Positions 1-10,842 of a stretch of DNA of 64,000 nt are shown piece by piece; position 1 is the stretch's first letter; each line of letters starts with the position of its first letter. Origin of the DNA: Ascarosepion bandense (taxonomy: Eukaryota > Mollusca > Cephalopoda > Sepiida > Sepiidae). A model generated the notes under the pieces. It saw only the letters and a program-made list of their open reading frames with translations, made no database searches and was not told the DNA's origin. Position numbers and translations under genes: made by a program. The stretch is from assembly GCA_037127315.1 (NCBI GenBank), contig JBBBDQ010001124.1, positions 1,234,501-1,298,500 of the forward strand, in the 5' to 3' direction.

Positions 1-52
1 TCTTATTTATTCTTTTTCCAGTTGTAATAAGATTCCGTTATAGTGAAGGGTA

Positions 53-346
53 AAGGAAATTGATGCTGAGCATCAGGAAGAGACAACTGAAGTTCCTGGG
101 ACATGCAATGAGGAAGGAGAGCCTGGAGAACCTGATACTGACTGGACAGATAGAAGGAAGGAGAGACAGAGGAAGGCAGCGGATAACATATTTGCAGGGT
201 CTGATCAGGTGGATGACGGAACGGGGGTTGCCAGGAGCAACAGGAACAAACATACTAAGAGCCACAAGGGATAGGGAGACGTGGAGATCCATGATCGCCT
301 ACGTCCTGAAGGGACAGGGCACATAGAAGAAGAAGTAGTAGTATAT
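53..346 (+). mobile_element. LINE-A relic, 3' end of non-LTR reverse transcriptase
   Basis: The frame encodes the C-terminal segment of an endonuclease-reverse-transcriptase type LINE. Recognisable pieces are RKRQLKFLGHAMRKE, the ILTGQIEGRRDRGRQR stretch and a tryptophan-containing ATRDRETW block near the end, closing with VLKGQGT and a stop. It ends in a short AGAAGAAG-rich tail, as RTE-like LINEs often do. The copy is 5'-truncated. The same segment recurs at about 6142-6872, 31745-32465, 42705-43375, 47785-48060, 53325-54110, 54255-54690 and 63735-64000. No promoter or complete ORF is present, so it is a dead copy. Confidence 0.85.
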
Positions 347-958
347 CGTTGCAGGTTAACGGAATTTGGCCTTGTGGGAAGATCTATAATTGCTATAATT
401 CATAAAATGATTATAAAATCAAGAAAGGCAATTTGAGTAGAAAATAACATTTATATATATACACATTTCAATTAATGTTTTACAATTAAAGCAATACTTG
501 AAATAAAGGTCCAAAGAAGTTTAGAATGTTCATGGAAAGTATAATGCTGAAAAAGATAAAAGGCTTAGGAGTGTGGAAGCAAGGGGATATTCATTTTGAA
601 GTTGCAGCTTCTAAGGTCAGTAAGTACTTTTGAGGAATGTCTTTGAAGAGGTCAGTAAGTACTTATGAGGCAGTGGAGAAAGAAAGAGGCAAGCATAGTA
701 GCTACTCGACTTAGGTCAAGGGAGAAACTAATCAGCTTGTCCATCTCCGCCAGTCTGTCTGACGATGCCTTTTTGTCTCGGCTTTTTATATCTGCCTTTT
801 GGATCAAACAGCTTGTTTTGAATTTCATACTTGAATTTGATTCTGGGCTTCCCATTGGCTGGTAAATAAAATTCGCGTAGGCTCGCGAAATGGAACTTTG
901 ATATTTGATTAATTTTTATTCATTTGCCTTCTGGTTGGCATAGAGCCAACATCCGGTT
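347..958. other. Gene-free stretch, no recognised repeat
   Basis: I see no gene here. An 18-bp phrase around GGTCAGTAAGTACTT occurs twice (about 615-631 and 650-665), a local direct repeat. Around 860-890 the base composition is less AT-rich than the surroundings. Confidence 0.5.
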
Positions 959-959
959 C

Positions 960-1556
960 ATCGCTTTTGCTTGGTCGGTATCACCACAAGGTTCTTGACA
1001 AAATTCAAAGAAGGTTCTGCAATTAAATCAGTCCTAACTTGGCATCTCAGCTTCAGTCACTTTTTCACCAGTGTGATGTGGTTTCCCCTCTATCTTCTCT
1101 GCAAATATTTTCATGGTAACTACTCTAACGAGCTTTTTTTTGCCTGGTGCATCAATATTGGCATTTAGGTCCCATCCTTTTACCATTGAAATGGTTAGAT
1201 GTAACTACCACTTCTACACCAGCAGTTTTTTTTTTCTTGCACCTAGCACTTGTGGAACTCCCTTCTGTTCATTTGCTTTCCTGAATCTCCAAAAATTTAA
1301 ATACAACATCAATTGCCATCTTCTATCTTTTTGAATCCCATTCATTTTTTATCCTTTCTTCAATACCCCCACTCTACCCAGTCTTTTCTCTTCGCTGATA
1401 GCTACAATCTCCAAAAATTTAAATGCAACATCAATTGGAATCTTTTATCTTTTTGAATCTCATTCATCCTTTCTTCAGTACCCCTTTACTCAGACTTTTA
1501 TTTTACTGTATCCCCCTGCAAACTTGTGGTGAAATGCTAAAAAACAAAAATACATT
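960..1556 (+). mobile_element. LINE-B relic, 3' part of CR1/Jockey-like LINE
   Basis: Broken frames match the reverse-transcriptase thumb and tail of the second LINE family. Signs are a VLDKIQRR-like start, an FYKYFHG-like block, the SHPFT motif and the 'LWNSLP…CFP' block in decayed form. It then runs into a T-rich, C-rich 3' untranslated tail and an A-rich end near 1545. The 1330-1450 part repeats the 'ctccaaaaatttaaat…caacatcaatt' phrase of the preceding 60 bases, so two tail pieces may be joined. Non-coding now. Confidence 0.75.
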
Positions 1557-1720
1557 AGGGTTTCTAGATTTCTGGATCAGTGCTGCGTTTCTTTTCATAT
1601 TACTTTCACATTCATGAACACAATCTCAAAAAGGATCTCTTATGTAATCAAACCTGACATTTTTTTTTTTTTTTTCAATAAGGATCAGCCTGTACAAGGT
1701 AAAGGTTATGTTAAAGGATA

Positions 1721-2760
1721 GTCTATATCAGGGGTTGGCAACCTTTAGGAGAGTGAGGGCCAAAAAGCTATGTAGAGTCATGGAGAAGGGCCAAACAGCT
1801 ATGGTTCCAGTGTCACGGAGGAGAACCATGTTATTAAATATGTGAATACTATTTTGAAATGATGTGGAAATTATTTTCGATAACTTTTGCCTTGGAAAAC
1901 ATATTTTGATTTTTTCTTCTTTTTATTTACAAAAAAAGGAACTCTACCAGGAAGCGAAAAATTTCAGAGTTGTAGAAAGTATTTCATCTCGTTCTCAATC
2001 CAAAAAAAAAGCAGGTTTCTAAAGCATGAAAAAAAGAAAATATCTGACAGGAATGTTGTTAAAAAATATATTACGTCTTAAAAATAAATGTTTAATAAAC
2101 TAGTATTGAAAGCAAATTCCATTAAAATCGGTTGAAAACACTATTTAATATTCATTTCTACTCCTGTAGCTTCTTCTCTTGCACTTCCCGCCTGTGGAAC
2201 TCGCTCCCATATTCTTGCTTTCCTGATGGCTACAACCTCCAGAAATTTAAATGTAAAGTCAATACTCATCTACTAACCACTGGACTCTAGCTCTCTCCCC
2301 ACCCCCGTATAACCTTCCCTTTCTCTCCACTTATGAATCTATCATCGCACCTGCATTCCCAGCTTTCTATTGCTCCTTTCTAACTAGTTTGTACTCCTCA
2401 CTCTTTTCTAATTAATCTTTTTACAGTTATGTAGCCCCCTTCAAATCAGTGGCATTTCTGCCTTGCTCGGGGTGAAATGATTAAAAAAAAAAATTTTAAA
2501 CTGCAATTTAACAGAAAAAGTGAAAGTGATGTCGTACGCTAATTTTGGCAATCCCTACGAATAAAAAATAAGACACATTCTCCAGATAAAAAGAAAGAAA
2601 TTTTTAATTTCAATGCATTATATTCAGATTATCAACTGTCATTTTGGTTTGGTTTACCTATATTTATATTGTGTCCAAAGTAAGGTAGTGAGCCAGACAA
2701 GATTCACTTGAGGGCCAGATACGGCCTGCAGGTCAGGGGTTGCTGACCACTGGTTTACAT
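1721..2760. mobile_element. hAT-type non-autonomous DNA transposon with 8-bp TSD
   Basis: The left end at 1729 reads CAGGGGTTGGCAACCTTT. The reverse complement of the right end at 2752 reads CAGTGGTCAGCAACCCCT, giving 15 matches of 18. The flanks are 8-bp duplications GTCTATAT (1721-1728) and GTTTACAT (2753-2760), 6 of 8 identical. Short CAG-starting inverted repeats with 8-bp duplications are the signature of hAT elements. No transposase frame survives. A LINE-B tail is nested at 2158-2493, so the hAT element is the older insertion. Confidence 0.85.
2158..2493 (+). mobile_element. LINE-B 3' tail nested in the hAT element
   Basis: It begins in the conserved SSFSRTSRLWNSLP-type block ('cttctcttgcacttcccgcc'), passes the 'FP-G-YNLQKFKCKVN' equivalent, and ends with the family's 3' box (CCTTGCTCGGGGTGAAATGA) and poly-A. 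It is 5'-truncated and lies wholly inside 1729-2752. Confidence 0.85.
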
Positions 2761-4022
2761 GGACAGGATGAGCAGCTAATGGTTAACTAGACTTGAACAG
2801 GTCAAGATTTTAGTGATTACTGAAAGCATCTTAGAAGGAGCCTGTTTCACAGGGCAGTGTTTTGGCATCTTAACTATGCCAATTCACCTTCGGATCTCTG
2901 TGTCGCACTTTCCCAGGTATTTAAATTTTTGTACCTGCTTGATATACCTGACTAAAAAGAACACATTCTCCAATTCAGGTATCAGCACATATTAAGTGGC
3001 TCTAAGACCTTGTACATCTCATACTACCGCATAAATGGTACTTCAAATACTGTTCTGCTACCTGTATCATTTGCAACGTTTGCAGAGTCTTCCGTCCTCT
3101 GATCACTCACGATGTGAAAACTTTTGTCAATGGTTTTGTGGCTTGGGAGTGTATGTTCTTTGAACATCGGGAGTCACCAGTGTAAAATGGGGGAGCTAGT
3201 TCATATTTCTTTGATTCAGCCTTGTGTCAGACTTAACCGAACTCTCCACAGCTTACAGGATTTATGCAGAGTTATAATCATCAGAAGGTCTTTCATCATC
3301 GGAAGGTTGGTTGTCGGTTGAAATATGTGGATTACTGTAGAAGAGCGGAATAATAAAATATACATTATGTATGGTAAAATAATAATTTATTAAAAGAAGT
3401 AATAACAAGAATTCATAGAAATTATTGTTCACTGAGAAAGTTAAGGTATCAAGATTTTGTACAAAATGATCGTAGTAGTAATTATTGAAATAGAGAAAGA
3501 GGCCAATGTCCAAGTCACTTGAGGTTGAAAGTTACATTTTAGTGTTGTCTTTCTCGCTGCTTCCAACTGATTTCTTTTGGTCTTGCAAATCACTCCCATT
3601 CATCAAAAATTATTTTAACACCTACTTGCGAAACCTGTTTGCGACTTTTTCTTTAAGCAGATGGTCAATCTTTTTTTTTTTATTTGGGAAAAACCAGGAT
3701 TTCACACATCGTCGTGAATTTTTGCAAAAGTGAAGAAGAGAGTTGATTTAATTAATTTCTTATCTGCAACAGTTTATTGCATAAAATGCCAATCTGTCTC
3801 TTTAGTCTTGTTTATTTGAAAGAGAAGGAGTAACAAATTTATACAACCAACATTTGTGGGTGGATCAGAATCCGCACGGTACAATAGAGGCTAGACACCA
3901 GCATCAGTTTACGATTAAGTACTTTGTCAGTTATCTTACAGGCTGAAAACAAATGGTTCAAGAAAGTTGGTTAAAACTGACACTAGCTTTTTGAGGCTTT
4001 GAAAATACACAAAAATCTAATA
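2761..4022. other. No gene; part of an unclassified dispersed repeat
   Basis: No frame here resembles a known protein. The segment about 3440-3610 resembles about 7370-7600 (shared 'aaggt-tcaag', then a 'ttctttctc…tcttttg' stretch), so it is probably another old repeat. The remainder shows nothing I can name. Confidence 0.4.
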
Positions 4023-4024
4023 TC

Positions 4025-4719
4025 TCTAAACTTATTTATAAATGGAACTTTGTCTCTGTGTGTGTGTCCATTACCTATAGACTCCGAAACGGCTGAGCCG
4101 ATTTTCTTGAAAATTTACACAGTTGTACTATAAGCGTCTGCAAGTGTTCTTAACTAGGTTTTGTGTTGTGGTATCTCAATAAATATTGAAAATCGATAAT
4201 TGAAAACATCGGGTTATAGAAGTAGTGGTCAGATTTTAATCAAATTTGATGCACTCATAGACAAAGACATAAGAAAAAATATTCAGAAGTTTCAAGGTTG
4301 CAGTTCTTACAATAGTGCAGAAAATCGATAATATATAAAAGGCAAGATGTTTGTGTGTGTGTGTCTGTTTATCTGCCTGTATGTCTGTATTTTTTCAGCC
4401 CTTTTATTTTAGTTTTTGCTTTGGGTTTGGCTCTAAGTAGGTATAATTGTAGCTCCTAGTCACAGCCATGATACAATTTGCTCATTTAGCCTTCAAAATT
4501 CAGTTTGCAATGAAAAACACTTATTTGATATCGATACCAGGAAATCAAAATCTGACTTACATCCATTCATTTATCTTTCAGTCTACGGTTTCGCTTTAAC
4601 TGGAAACAACTATTGCTTTTTAGTCTTTCATGCCAACGTCCAAAGAGTCTGAACTCCAGGACCATGGATTAGTTTTAAAGCTTTCATTACACCCGAGAAA
4701 CACCGGGCTATACTGCTAG
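4025..4719 (+). mobile_element. Non-autonomous Helitron, family 1
   Basis: The 5' end is TCTAAACTTATTTATAAATG, followed by GGAACTTTGTC and a (TG)n run. The 3' end is a short GC-rich dyad (CACCGGGCTATACTG) followed by CTAG and then T. A 5' TC, a 3' CTRR preceded by a small hairpin, and no target duplication define Helitrons. The interior is about 690 bp with no Rep/helicase frame. Related copies lie at 14833-15698, 20376-21067, 41515-42070, 49842-50494 and 56387-57111. Confidence 0.88.
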
Positions 4720-5123
4720 TAAATAAATAAAAATGCCTCTACAACTACAATTTCATCAAGTCTAAAAATAGACACATAGAACCAGATTTGGTATTATCCT
4801 CTATGCAAATGTCACCATGTGACTCTTCCCAACCAATGGGAAAACAGCAAAAAATTTTAGCTTTTGTTTAGAGCCTCTCTCTAACCTACATAAGAATGAA
4901 CCAACAGTAAACACACACAGGAGTACACACTGGTGGAATTCACACCAAGCACAAATAGGAGTATGCATGGTGCATTCACTGATACCAAGCTAAAGAAAGT
5001 ATCTCATTTGGACACTCACAACATAGAGTAAGGTCAACCCAAGCAAGATAAAATACTTGCCTAAACATCTTTGTCAAATGCCAAAAAATAAACTTTCTAA
5101 ATGAGTTACTGATATCCATAAAT
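4720..5123. other. Gene-free AT-rich DNA
   Basis: I see no coding frame, terminal repeat or RNA gene here. Confidence 0.5.
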
Positions 5124-5423
5124 ATAACTGTTATGTCATGAGTAAGAGTAAATAACTCAACAACAGGAATAGGTTAATTGTTGTATTCCGTGAAAATAGT
5201 ATTTACAAAGGTTATTAGTATCCAATACAAGAATAAAGGTTAATCATCTCAACCGTCGTAAGACGTAGTATGAGCAATGGGTACTTCCGGGTCGTCACCG
5301 GAAGTCTATGATGGACTTGTCGATTGGCTGCTCGGCACACTCTCTTACGTAGATGCAACCATTACTTTACATAGTAATGGAATAGTCCATTATAGCCGAA
5401 TATGCGCGGGCGTCCCAACAATA

Positions 5424-5425
<2 letters not shown>
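5124..5425 (-). mobile_element. Solo LTR, Gypsy-type, perfect 5-bp TSD
   Basis: On the minus strand the element starts TGTTGGGACGCCCG (5420) and ends CATGACATAACA (5129), a TG…CA LTR of 292 bp. Both sides carry ATAAC (5124-5128 and 5421-5425), a perfect 5-bp target duplication. A near-identical copy is at 33670-33961 and a longer relative at 17781-18118. There is no internal region, so it is a solo LTR left by recombination between two LTRs. Confidence 0.88.

Positions 5426-5426
<1 letters not shown>

Positions 5427-5460
<34 letters not shown>
5427..5460. repeat. (CA)n/(TA)n microsatellite
   Basis: A compound dinucleotide run abuts the 3' end of the following minus-strand hammerhead element, as in the copies at 21826 and 60001. 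Confidence 0.95.
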
Positions 5461-5765
5461 GTCATTTGCAGACAGATCTGTTTTGCTGTATCACAGCTCA
5501 TCAGTATGGTTAGACAGCCGATTGCTTTTTACCCAGGATTGAAACCTGACCGAATTAGCGTCAGTCAGCGATTCTACCTCTGAGCTCCGGGTGCTCAGTA
5601 GAAGGAGGCAGACTCTTTAGTGTTTTTTATTATCATTATACACGCCCAATAGCTGAGAGTGTTCTAATTCATTGCTGAATGAACAATGCGTAGATACCAG
5701 AGTAGCTACTCTTTTTCAAGGTCTACCATTCTTCCAAAGTACTCCATCAGGGTGTAAGCGCATAA
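5461..5765 (-). mobile_element. tRNA-like element with decayed hammerhead motif
   Basis: Read on the minus strand, the unit starts near 'gcgcttacaccctg' and runs about 300 bp. It holds a tRNA-like block with box-B-like GGTTTCAATCCTGGG (about 5530-5550) and ends in a hammerhead-like fold next to (TA)n. The CTGATGA core (5498-5504) and stem II GCTG/CAGC are intact, but GAAA reads AAAA, a CG-to-CA change. Sister copies are at 21851-22200 and 59697-60000. The copy at 59697 keeps the full core. Confidence 0.75.
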
Positions 5766-6141
5766 TATTATTGCAGCTACATGTACTTGATATACACATA
5801 CTCTCACATCCAAACATACACTGACATTTGATTTTCACAGACTTTATTTCACTAGACCAGGGGTTCCCAGACATTTTAGAATCATGACCCACTATTCATG
5901 ACCACAGATTATGGCAATCAACTCAAATTTACTGGGTAAAACCATATGAAAGAATATAAAAAAAATATCTATATGAATAGGTGAAAATTGATCTCCTTTT
6001 TATGATGATGAATGATTAAATTGAGAGCATGACTAACCTTGATTAGTTAAACTTGCCCAAACAATATACTGCTTAATGCAATAACAGCCTGGCAATATAA
6101 GCCTGGGTCTCAAACTATCTCAACAGATAGTGTTTAATTGA

Positions 6142-6872
6142 AGCTGATGTCAGTTCTTCAATATGGCAGTGGATGCTGGACAATACCATCAAAGATGAAG
6201 GAAAAACTTGAAGCAGCTGAAATGTGGTTCACAAAAGCTTACTGGATATAAAGTGGGGGATCATATCCATATTACAATCAATATATAAACTGACCCCTCA
6301 CTTTGTGACCACATCAGTTTCTATACATTTATATTCATAAGATCCAAAAGCACAAGGATGCATTCCAGAAGCTGAGTAAAGTATTAAGAAACAGGACAAT
6401 TTCACTATAAACAAAGAAGAGAGTACTGGATTGCTATGTGATGTCGGTTCTTCAATATGGCAGTGAATGTTGGACAATATCATGGAAGATGAAGGAAAAA
6501 CCTGAAGCAGCTGAAATGTGGTTCTACAGAAGGATGCTGCGGATATCATGAACCAAGCATGTAAGGTTTTTGGAAAGGATGGAAACAACAAGGAAATTAA
6601 TATTGGGCTTCAGGAAGAGACAACTAAAGTTCCTGGGACATGCAATGAGGAAGAAGGACTTGGAAAACTTGATACTAACAGGTCAGATAGAAAAAGATAC
6701 AGAGGAAAGCAACGGATAACACATTTGAAGGGCCTGAGCAGGTGGATGACAGAACGGGGTTTGCGTGGTGTTACAGGAGAAAGTGTGCTAAGAGCCACCA
6801 GGAATAGGAAGCTGTGGAAGCTCATGATCACTTATGTTCTGAAAGGATAAGGCATATAGAAGAAGAAGAATG
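6142..6872 (+). mobile_element. LINE-A relic with internal hairpin insertion
   Basis: Frames encode VLQYGSECW-like, MKEKLEA-EMWFYRRM-like, LRKRQLKFLGHAMRK-like and ATRNRKLW-like segments of the LINE-A reverse transcriptase, ending in 'catatagaagaagaagaa'. The segment 'gatgtc-gttcttcaatatgg' through 'aaatgtggttc' occurs twice (about 6147-6233 and 6441-6526). The two copies flank a palindromic insert at 6243-6312. The same arrangement, inverted, is at 53700-54110. Confidence 0.85.
6243..6312. repeat. 70-bp hairpin repeat (GGGGGATCA type)
   Basis: Inverted arms GGATATAAAGTGGGGGATCA and, at the other side, TGACCCCTCACTTTGTGACC flank an AT-rich loop with CAATCAATATATA. Copies lie at 31923-31992, 43132-43198 and 53881-53950, and a related form lies in the spacers of the 22866-23540 array. 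Confidence 0.85.
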
Positions 6873-6967
6873 TGTAATTCTAGTATAACTTATTTTGGAT
6901 CATTAAAATGCAGCTTGTGACCTACCAGTGGGTCATGACTCATAGTTTGGGAATTGCTGCTCTAGAC

Positions 6968-8289
6968 AAGTGTTTCAAAACTGTTGTTCCCCAGAACAAT
7001 TGGGTTGCTTTAATATCCATAATCTTACTATACCCGCTCATCATATTGTTGGAAAATCCTTGGTTATTTACTATAAAGGCTTCAAACTCTTATATTATTT
7101 TAGATTATAGTAAGCATAAGAAATGTATTTAGCAATGTCTGTATGGGGTCAGTGTGAAACTAATTTCACTGCTTAGTTCATAGGACCTATACGTGGTTGT
7201 TACGTGTTAGTTGTAACAAAAGAAAAAAAAATGATTGACCAAAATTCAGAGCTAAATCACAGACAAATATTTAATTTACAAAAACACCAATTAAAATATT
7301 TACAAATATACAATTTTTGTTGCTTTTAAAACAAGAAACATAGAGTTTACTACTGGCGAGTGTTACGAGGAGAGAAGGAGAAGGTAAGGTGTCAAGTATC
7401 TTTACCCAATTAAGCTAGCAAAGTAGTTTAAGTGCTATACTTTTTGGAAATCATGTGCATATAAAAAATAATTATTAGTTTGGTCAATGAAAGAGTAAAA
7501 AATTTCTATTTATCCACTTAGTTCCACGAGGTTCTCTTTCAAGTTTTAGTTGGTCGGCAACTTTTCTTAGAGATTCTTTTGACTGGATATACAAATCCTT
7601 GAATCAAAGCAGAGATGATAATGTCAGCAAATCCTTTTAACAATTAACTACTATCTTCCCAAAACCTATTTTTATAGGCACTAACACCTAATTTGCATTT
7701 TCCAGAATCCTTTTGAATTCTTTAGATTTTACTCGAACTTTCTACAATCTTCCAAAACATTCTCTTCCTAATTTCTCTATTTAACAACTATTTCATGAAT
7801 TAAATTTTTTTTGTAATAATAAGTAGGACTCAGTAGAATTCGTTACTATAACTAGTTAGACATTATTAATATTATTTTCATATATAAATGCATTCATGTA
7901 ACAGTGGTAGATTCATGTATCATTGAGTGAGTCACTCAAGTAGGGGTGCCTGAGCAGTGTCCATTTATTATGTTTACTATATGAACTATGGTAAAAAATA
8001 TTATGATAAATATTAATGATATATAATAATTTTTAAGCAGGGGGTTCCCTGAGACATGAAAACTATTTCAAGGGTTCCACAAGGACAAAATTTTAAAGAA
8101 ACACAGTTTTAAACTCTTTATGAGCTCTCTTTTGCACTTTTGAGAATGGAATTTTTCTTTCACACACTTGTCACTTTTTCTAAATTGTATTCAATTTTAC
8201 TCAGTAATGTTTTATTTTTTCTTTAAATCATGTAAAGGATCATTTGCAATTTCTTTCTTTCCTGGCTGAAAAATCTCCTTTTTAGCAGT
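6968..8289. other. No gene; old repeat fragments
   Basis: About 7370-7600 resembles 3440-3610. A fragment at about 8038-8115 ('gggggttccctgagac…ttcaagggttcc…aaacac') resembles the end of a hAT-Charlie-type element. I could not define its other end. No coding frame is convincing. Confidence 0.4.
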
Positions 8290-8690
8290 AAGCACCTTGA
8301 TTCAACTAAACAAGGCCAGCAACAATCAGTAGCAACCCCATTTAAAATAGTGTTTGATATATCCATTTACGAACCATTTAATTTCAGACTTGGATGAAAG
8401 CAGGTTTTTTTCAGCACGAGAGAGCTTCATGTCACAGCTCAGGTACAACACAACAGAATCTGATTGGTAAAGATGTTAATGCATTAATAGATTGGCCAGT
8501 TTAGTGATTAAAATTTAAGCATTTAAGAAAAAAGTTTATCAGAAGAAGTCATGCAATCTTGAAGGGTTGTGGGTTTTGGCCACAGAGAATGGTAAATAAT
8601 TTGCATGCACACTTACCCAAGTGCATTGAACCATTTATTCAAGCTAAAGAAAACCTCACAAAATATTAAGAATGTACAATATCTTCTTGA
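8290..8690 (+). pseudogene. Tc1/mariner-type transposase relic
   Basis: Around 8490 the DNA reads as DWP followed by decayed S-D-N. The context is like the conserved WPxQSPDLNPIENLW block of Tc1 transposases, and is followed by a KKFIRRSHAI-like stretch. The end at about 8650-8685 resembles the C-terminal 'KGG-T-Y' signature. Frameshifts and stops break it. The same C-terminal phrase recurs in the relic at 15740-17410. The Gypsy element begins 70 bp downstream. Confidence 0.55.
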
Positions 8691-8759
8691 AATAAATATC
8701 ATGTAATAAATTTTATTATTATAGATTTTTTCTATTATAAAGTATTGTATCTGGCTTAG

Positions 8760-8986
8760 TGTTGTGGAGATGAACACACCTGTTCAAAAGACGACTTGGA
8801 CTAATCAAAATAGCATAAATTCTGATGCAGAGAATCATCAGGGAAGAATAAAAAGTGAGTTAGTGAGAGCGAGTCAGAAGTGAGCTTTATTTCTTGACTA
8901 CCGAATTCAGCAAGACCATGTCAACTCAAACCAACATTATATTTTTTGATTGTGTCACCTTCATTCAGTGTAATGAAGACATAATA
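8760..8986 (+). repeat. 5' LTR of the Gypsy element
   Basis: It starts TGTTGTGGAGATGAACACAC and ends GACATAATA. The 3' LTR shares 'GGAGATGAACACACC', 'GAATCATCAGGGA', 'AAGTGAGCTTTATT' and 'GAATTCAGCAAGAC' in the same order. Visible divergence between the LTRs indicates an old insertion. Confidence 0.85.
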
Positions 8987-9232
8987 GTGGAGATGAGGAT
9001 TCAAATTCACACACAAAAAATATTTTCTCTCTCGCTGAGCATGAATAAAATTTATGGAAAAGAATTTTGTTGGATTCAAAGCACAATGCGGAAGTTAACA
9101 AACTTTAAGATGTATGATATATTACTATTATAATAATAAAAAAAAATTTTTCTTTCTAGTTGTATGAACATAATGCAATAATAATTCAGCAACAGTAAAA
9201 ATTCCAGAAGACATTCTTACAATAAATGCAAT

Positions 9233-9790
9233 GTGAGTGGATTGAATATCAAGAAAAAAATGGTGAATACTCTAGAAAAAGTGTCGTTTGACAAAACAGT
9301 ATCAATATTATCAAAACTTTTTCTTGGAAATAATTCTTATTTTTATATCTGTTGGCTGTGCATGAACTTTACTAAAGGCAAAAATGAAAATTTTGTCATA
9401 TATGCCCATACGGTCAACTGTGAGTTTGAGAAATTTAAACTAGGTGAACGTTCCCCAGAAAGATTTAAATGTCTAATGTGGAAATATGCTCTTGAATTTT
9501 TACAAAACTTGAACAGAATCCAAAGTTAACACGACAGACTGTTATGGAAGAGTGCCAAAAAATTGTCACTTTAAGGCACAATAAAGTGAAAATCAAACAA
9601 AATGGCACAATAGAATTACAACTGGTTCAAAAAAAGACAATAATACCAAAAGAAAAATACGAAATAAAAATACTGCAAAACTTAACCCATGCTAGGACTG
9701 GTATATTTTATTTCAGAAAAGACTGTCCATTTAAAAGCAAGACAATTTTTTTGTGGAAAAACAGGTCACAAATGTAGCTACTGCAAGGGG
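9233..9790 (+). pseudogene. Gypsy gag relic with zinc knuckles
   Basis: The first piece (9233-9526) holds a capsid-like stretch ending VNCEFEKFKLGERSPERFK, typical of Gypsy gag. The next frame (9544-9774) continues with an EECQ…LRH segment and a KDCPFK motif. A +1 shift then gives CGKTGHKCSYCK, a CCHC-type nucleic-acid-binding knuckle. A stop at 9527 and the frameshift near 9748 show it is not expressed as one protein. Confidence 0.75.
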
Positions 9791-9869
9791 AAAAGGAAAT
9801 ACTCAGATTAACTTGCTGAAAGTAGTGCTACCAGCTAAAAAAACTGGAAAGTTCAAATAACAAAAAATT

Positions 9870-10842
9870 CATAACAGTAAAAATTGATAATGCTATGGTG
9901 AGATTTCATTTGAACACTGGTAGCAATATTACAATTATTGAGGAACTGAATTAGCAAGTCTAACTTGAAAAGGTGTCAAAGTTACAAGAGGAATATTGGG
10001 CAAGAAATATATTTTTCTTTGGAAAACTACATGTAACATTGCTCTAGTGAGTAAAATTAATGAATGAGTCATTTCCATATTAAAAATTTATGACTTGAGT
10101 TTACTCGGCATAAATTGGCTTGGATTATTTGAATTGTGAAATTGGTTGATTAATTCATTCTGTAGAAAAGTTAATCATTTTTCAGAGAAAAAGATTACAG
10201 CTAAAGAAACACTGAGTAAGATTAAAAATAACTTCAAAAGTATTTTATCAGAAGAGCTGAGAAAATGTACAAAGTCAAAGGCATTTTTTTAAATTAAAAG
10301 GAAATGTGATACCAGTTTTATGCCTAAAAGAAATATACCTTTTGCTGCGCTAGAGTTTATTAACACTAAACTTGATAGGTTATAAAACTGCAGAGTTATT
10401 GAAAAAATAGATTATTCAGAATGGGCCACACCAGCAGTTTATATTTGAAAGAAAAATAATGCGATTTGGTTATGCGCAGATTTTTGAATCCGTGTTGAAT
10501 GACTACCTCCTCCCACAAAGTATGCTTTCAAAATAAGATGGTGGTATTTTTTCAAAAATTGATCTGTCTGAAGTATATGTTCAAATTGAAGTGGATGAGG
10601 AATGTCAGAAGTATTTGACTCTTTATACACATAAAGGACTCTATAAATTTAAAAGATTACCCTTCGGTGTTAAAGCAACTCCAGGCATTTTCTATCAAAT
10701 AATGGATACTATGTTGGCTGGACTAAACTATACTGTCACTTACAAAGATGACATACTTATAAAAATTGCTATGAAAATAGAGCATGTAAAACTGATTCAA
10801 TTTCAGAGATTATAATGATTATGGGTTCAAAATCAGTGAAAT
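9870..10842 (+). pseudogene. Gypsy protease and reverse transcriptase relic
   Basis: Protease: the active-site motif, normally DTGS/A, reads LNTGSN at about 9912-9930, so the catalytic aspartate is lost. Reverse transcriptase: a PKRNIPFA start, an EKIDYSEWATPAVY stretch, FSKIDLSEVYVQIEVDEE (first catalytic aspartate in IDLS), RLPFGVKATPG, and YKDDIL (canonical YxDD, about 10741-10758). Several stops interrupt it. The frame ends at the SINE insertion point. Confidence 0.85.

Larger units (their letters stand above)
5850..6967. mobile_element. hAT-type element with 8-bp TSD, carrying a nested LINE
   Basis: The left end CAGGGGTTCCCAGAC (5858) pairs with the right end, whose reverse complement is CAGCAATTCCCAAAC (6959). 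The flanks are CACTAGAC (5850-5857) and CTCTAGAC (6960-6967), 7 of 8 identical. Inside the termini both arms carry a shared 'ATCATGACCCAC' / 'GTGGGTCATGAC' extension. It has the same general termini as many animal hAT-Charlie elements. No transposase remains; LINE-A sequence fills 6142-6872. Confidence 0.88.
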
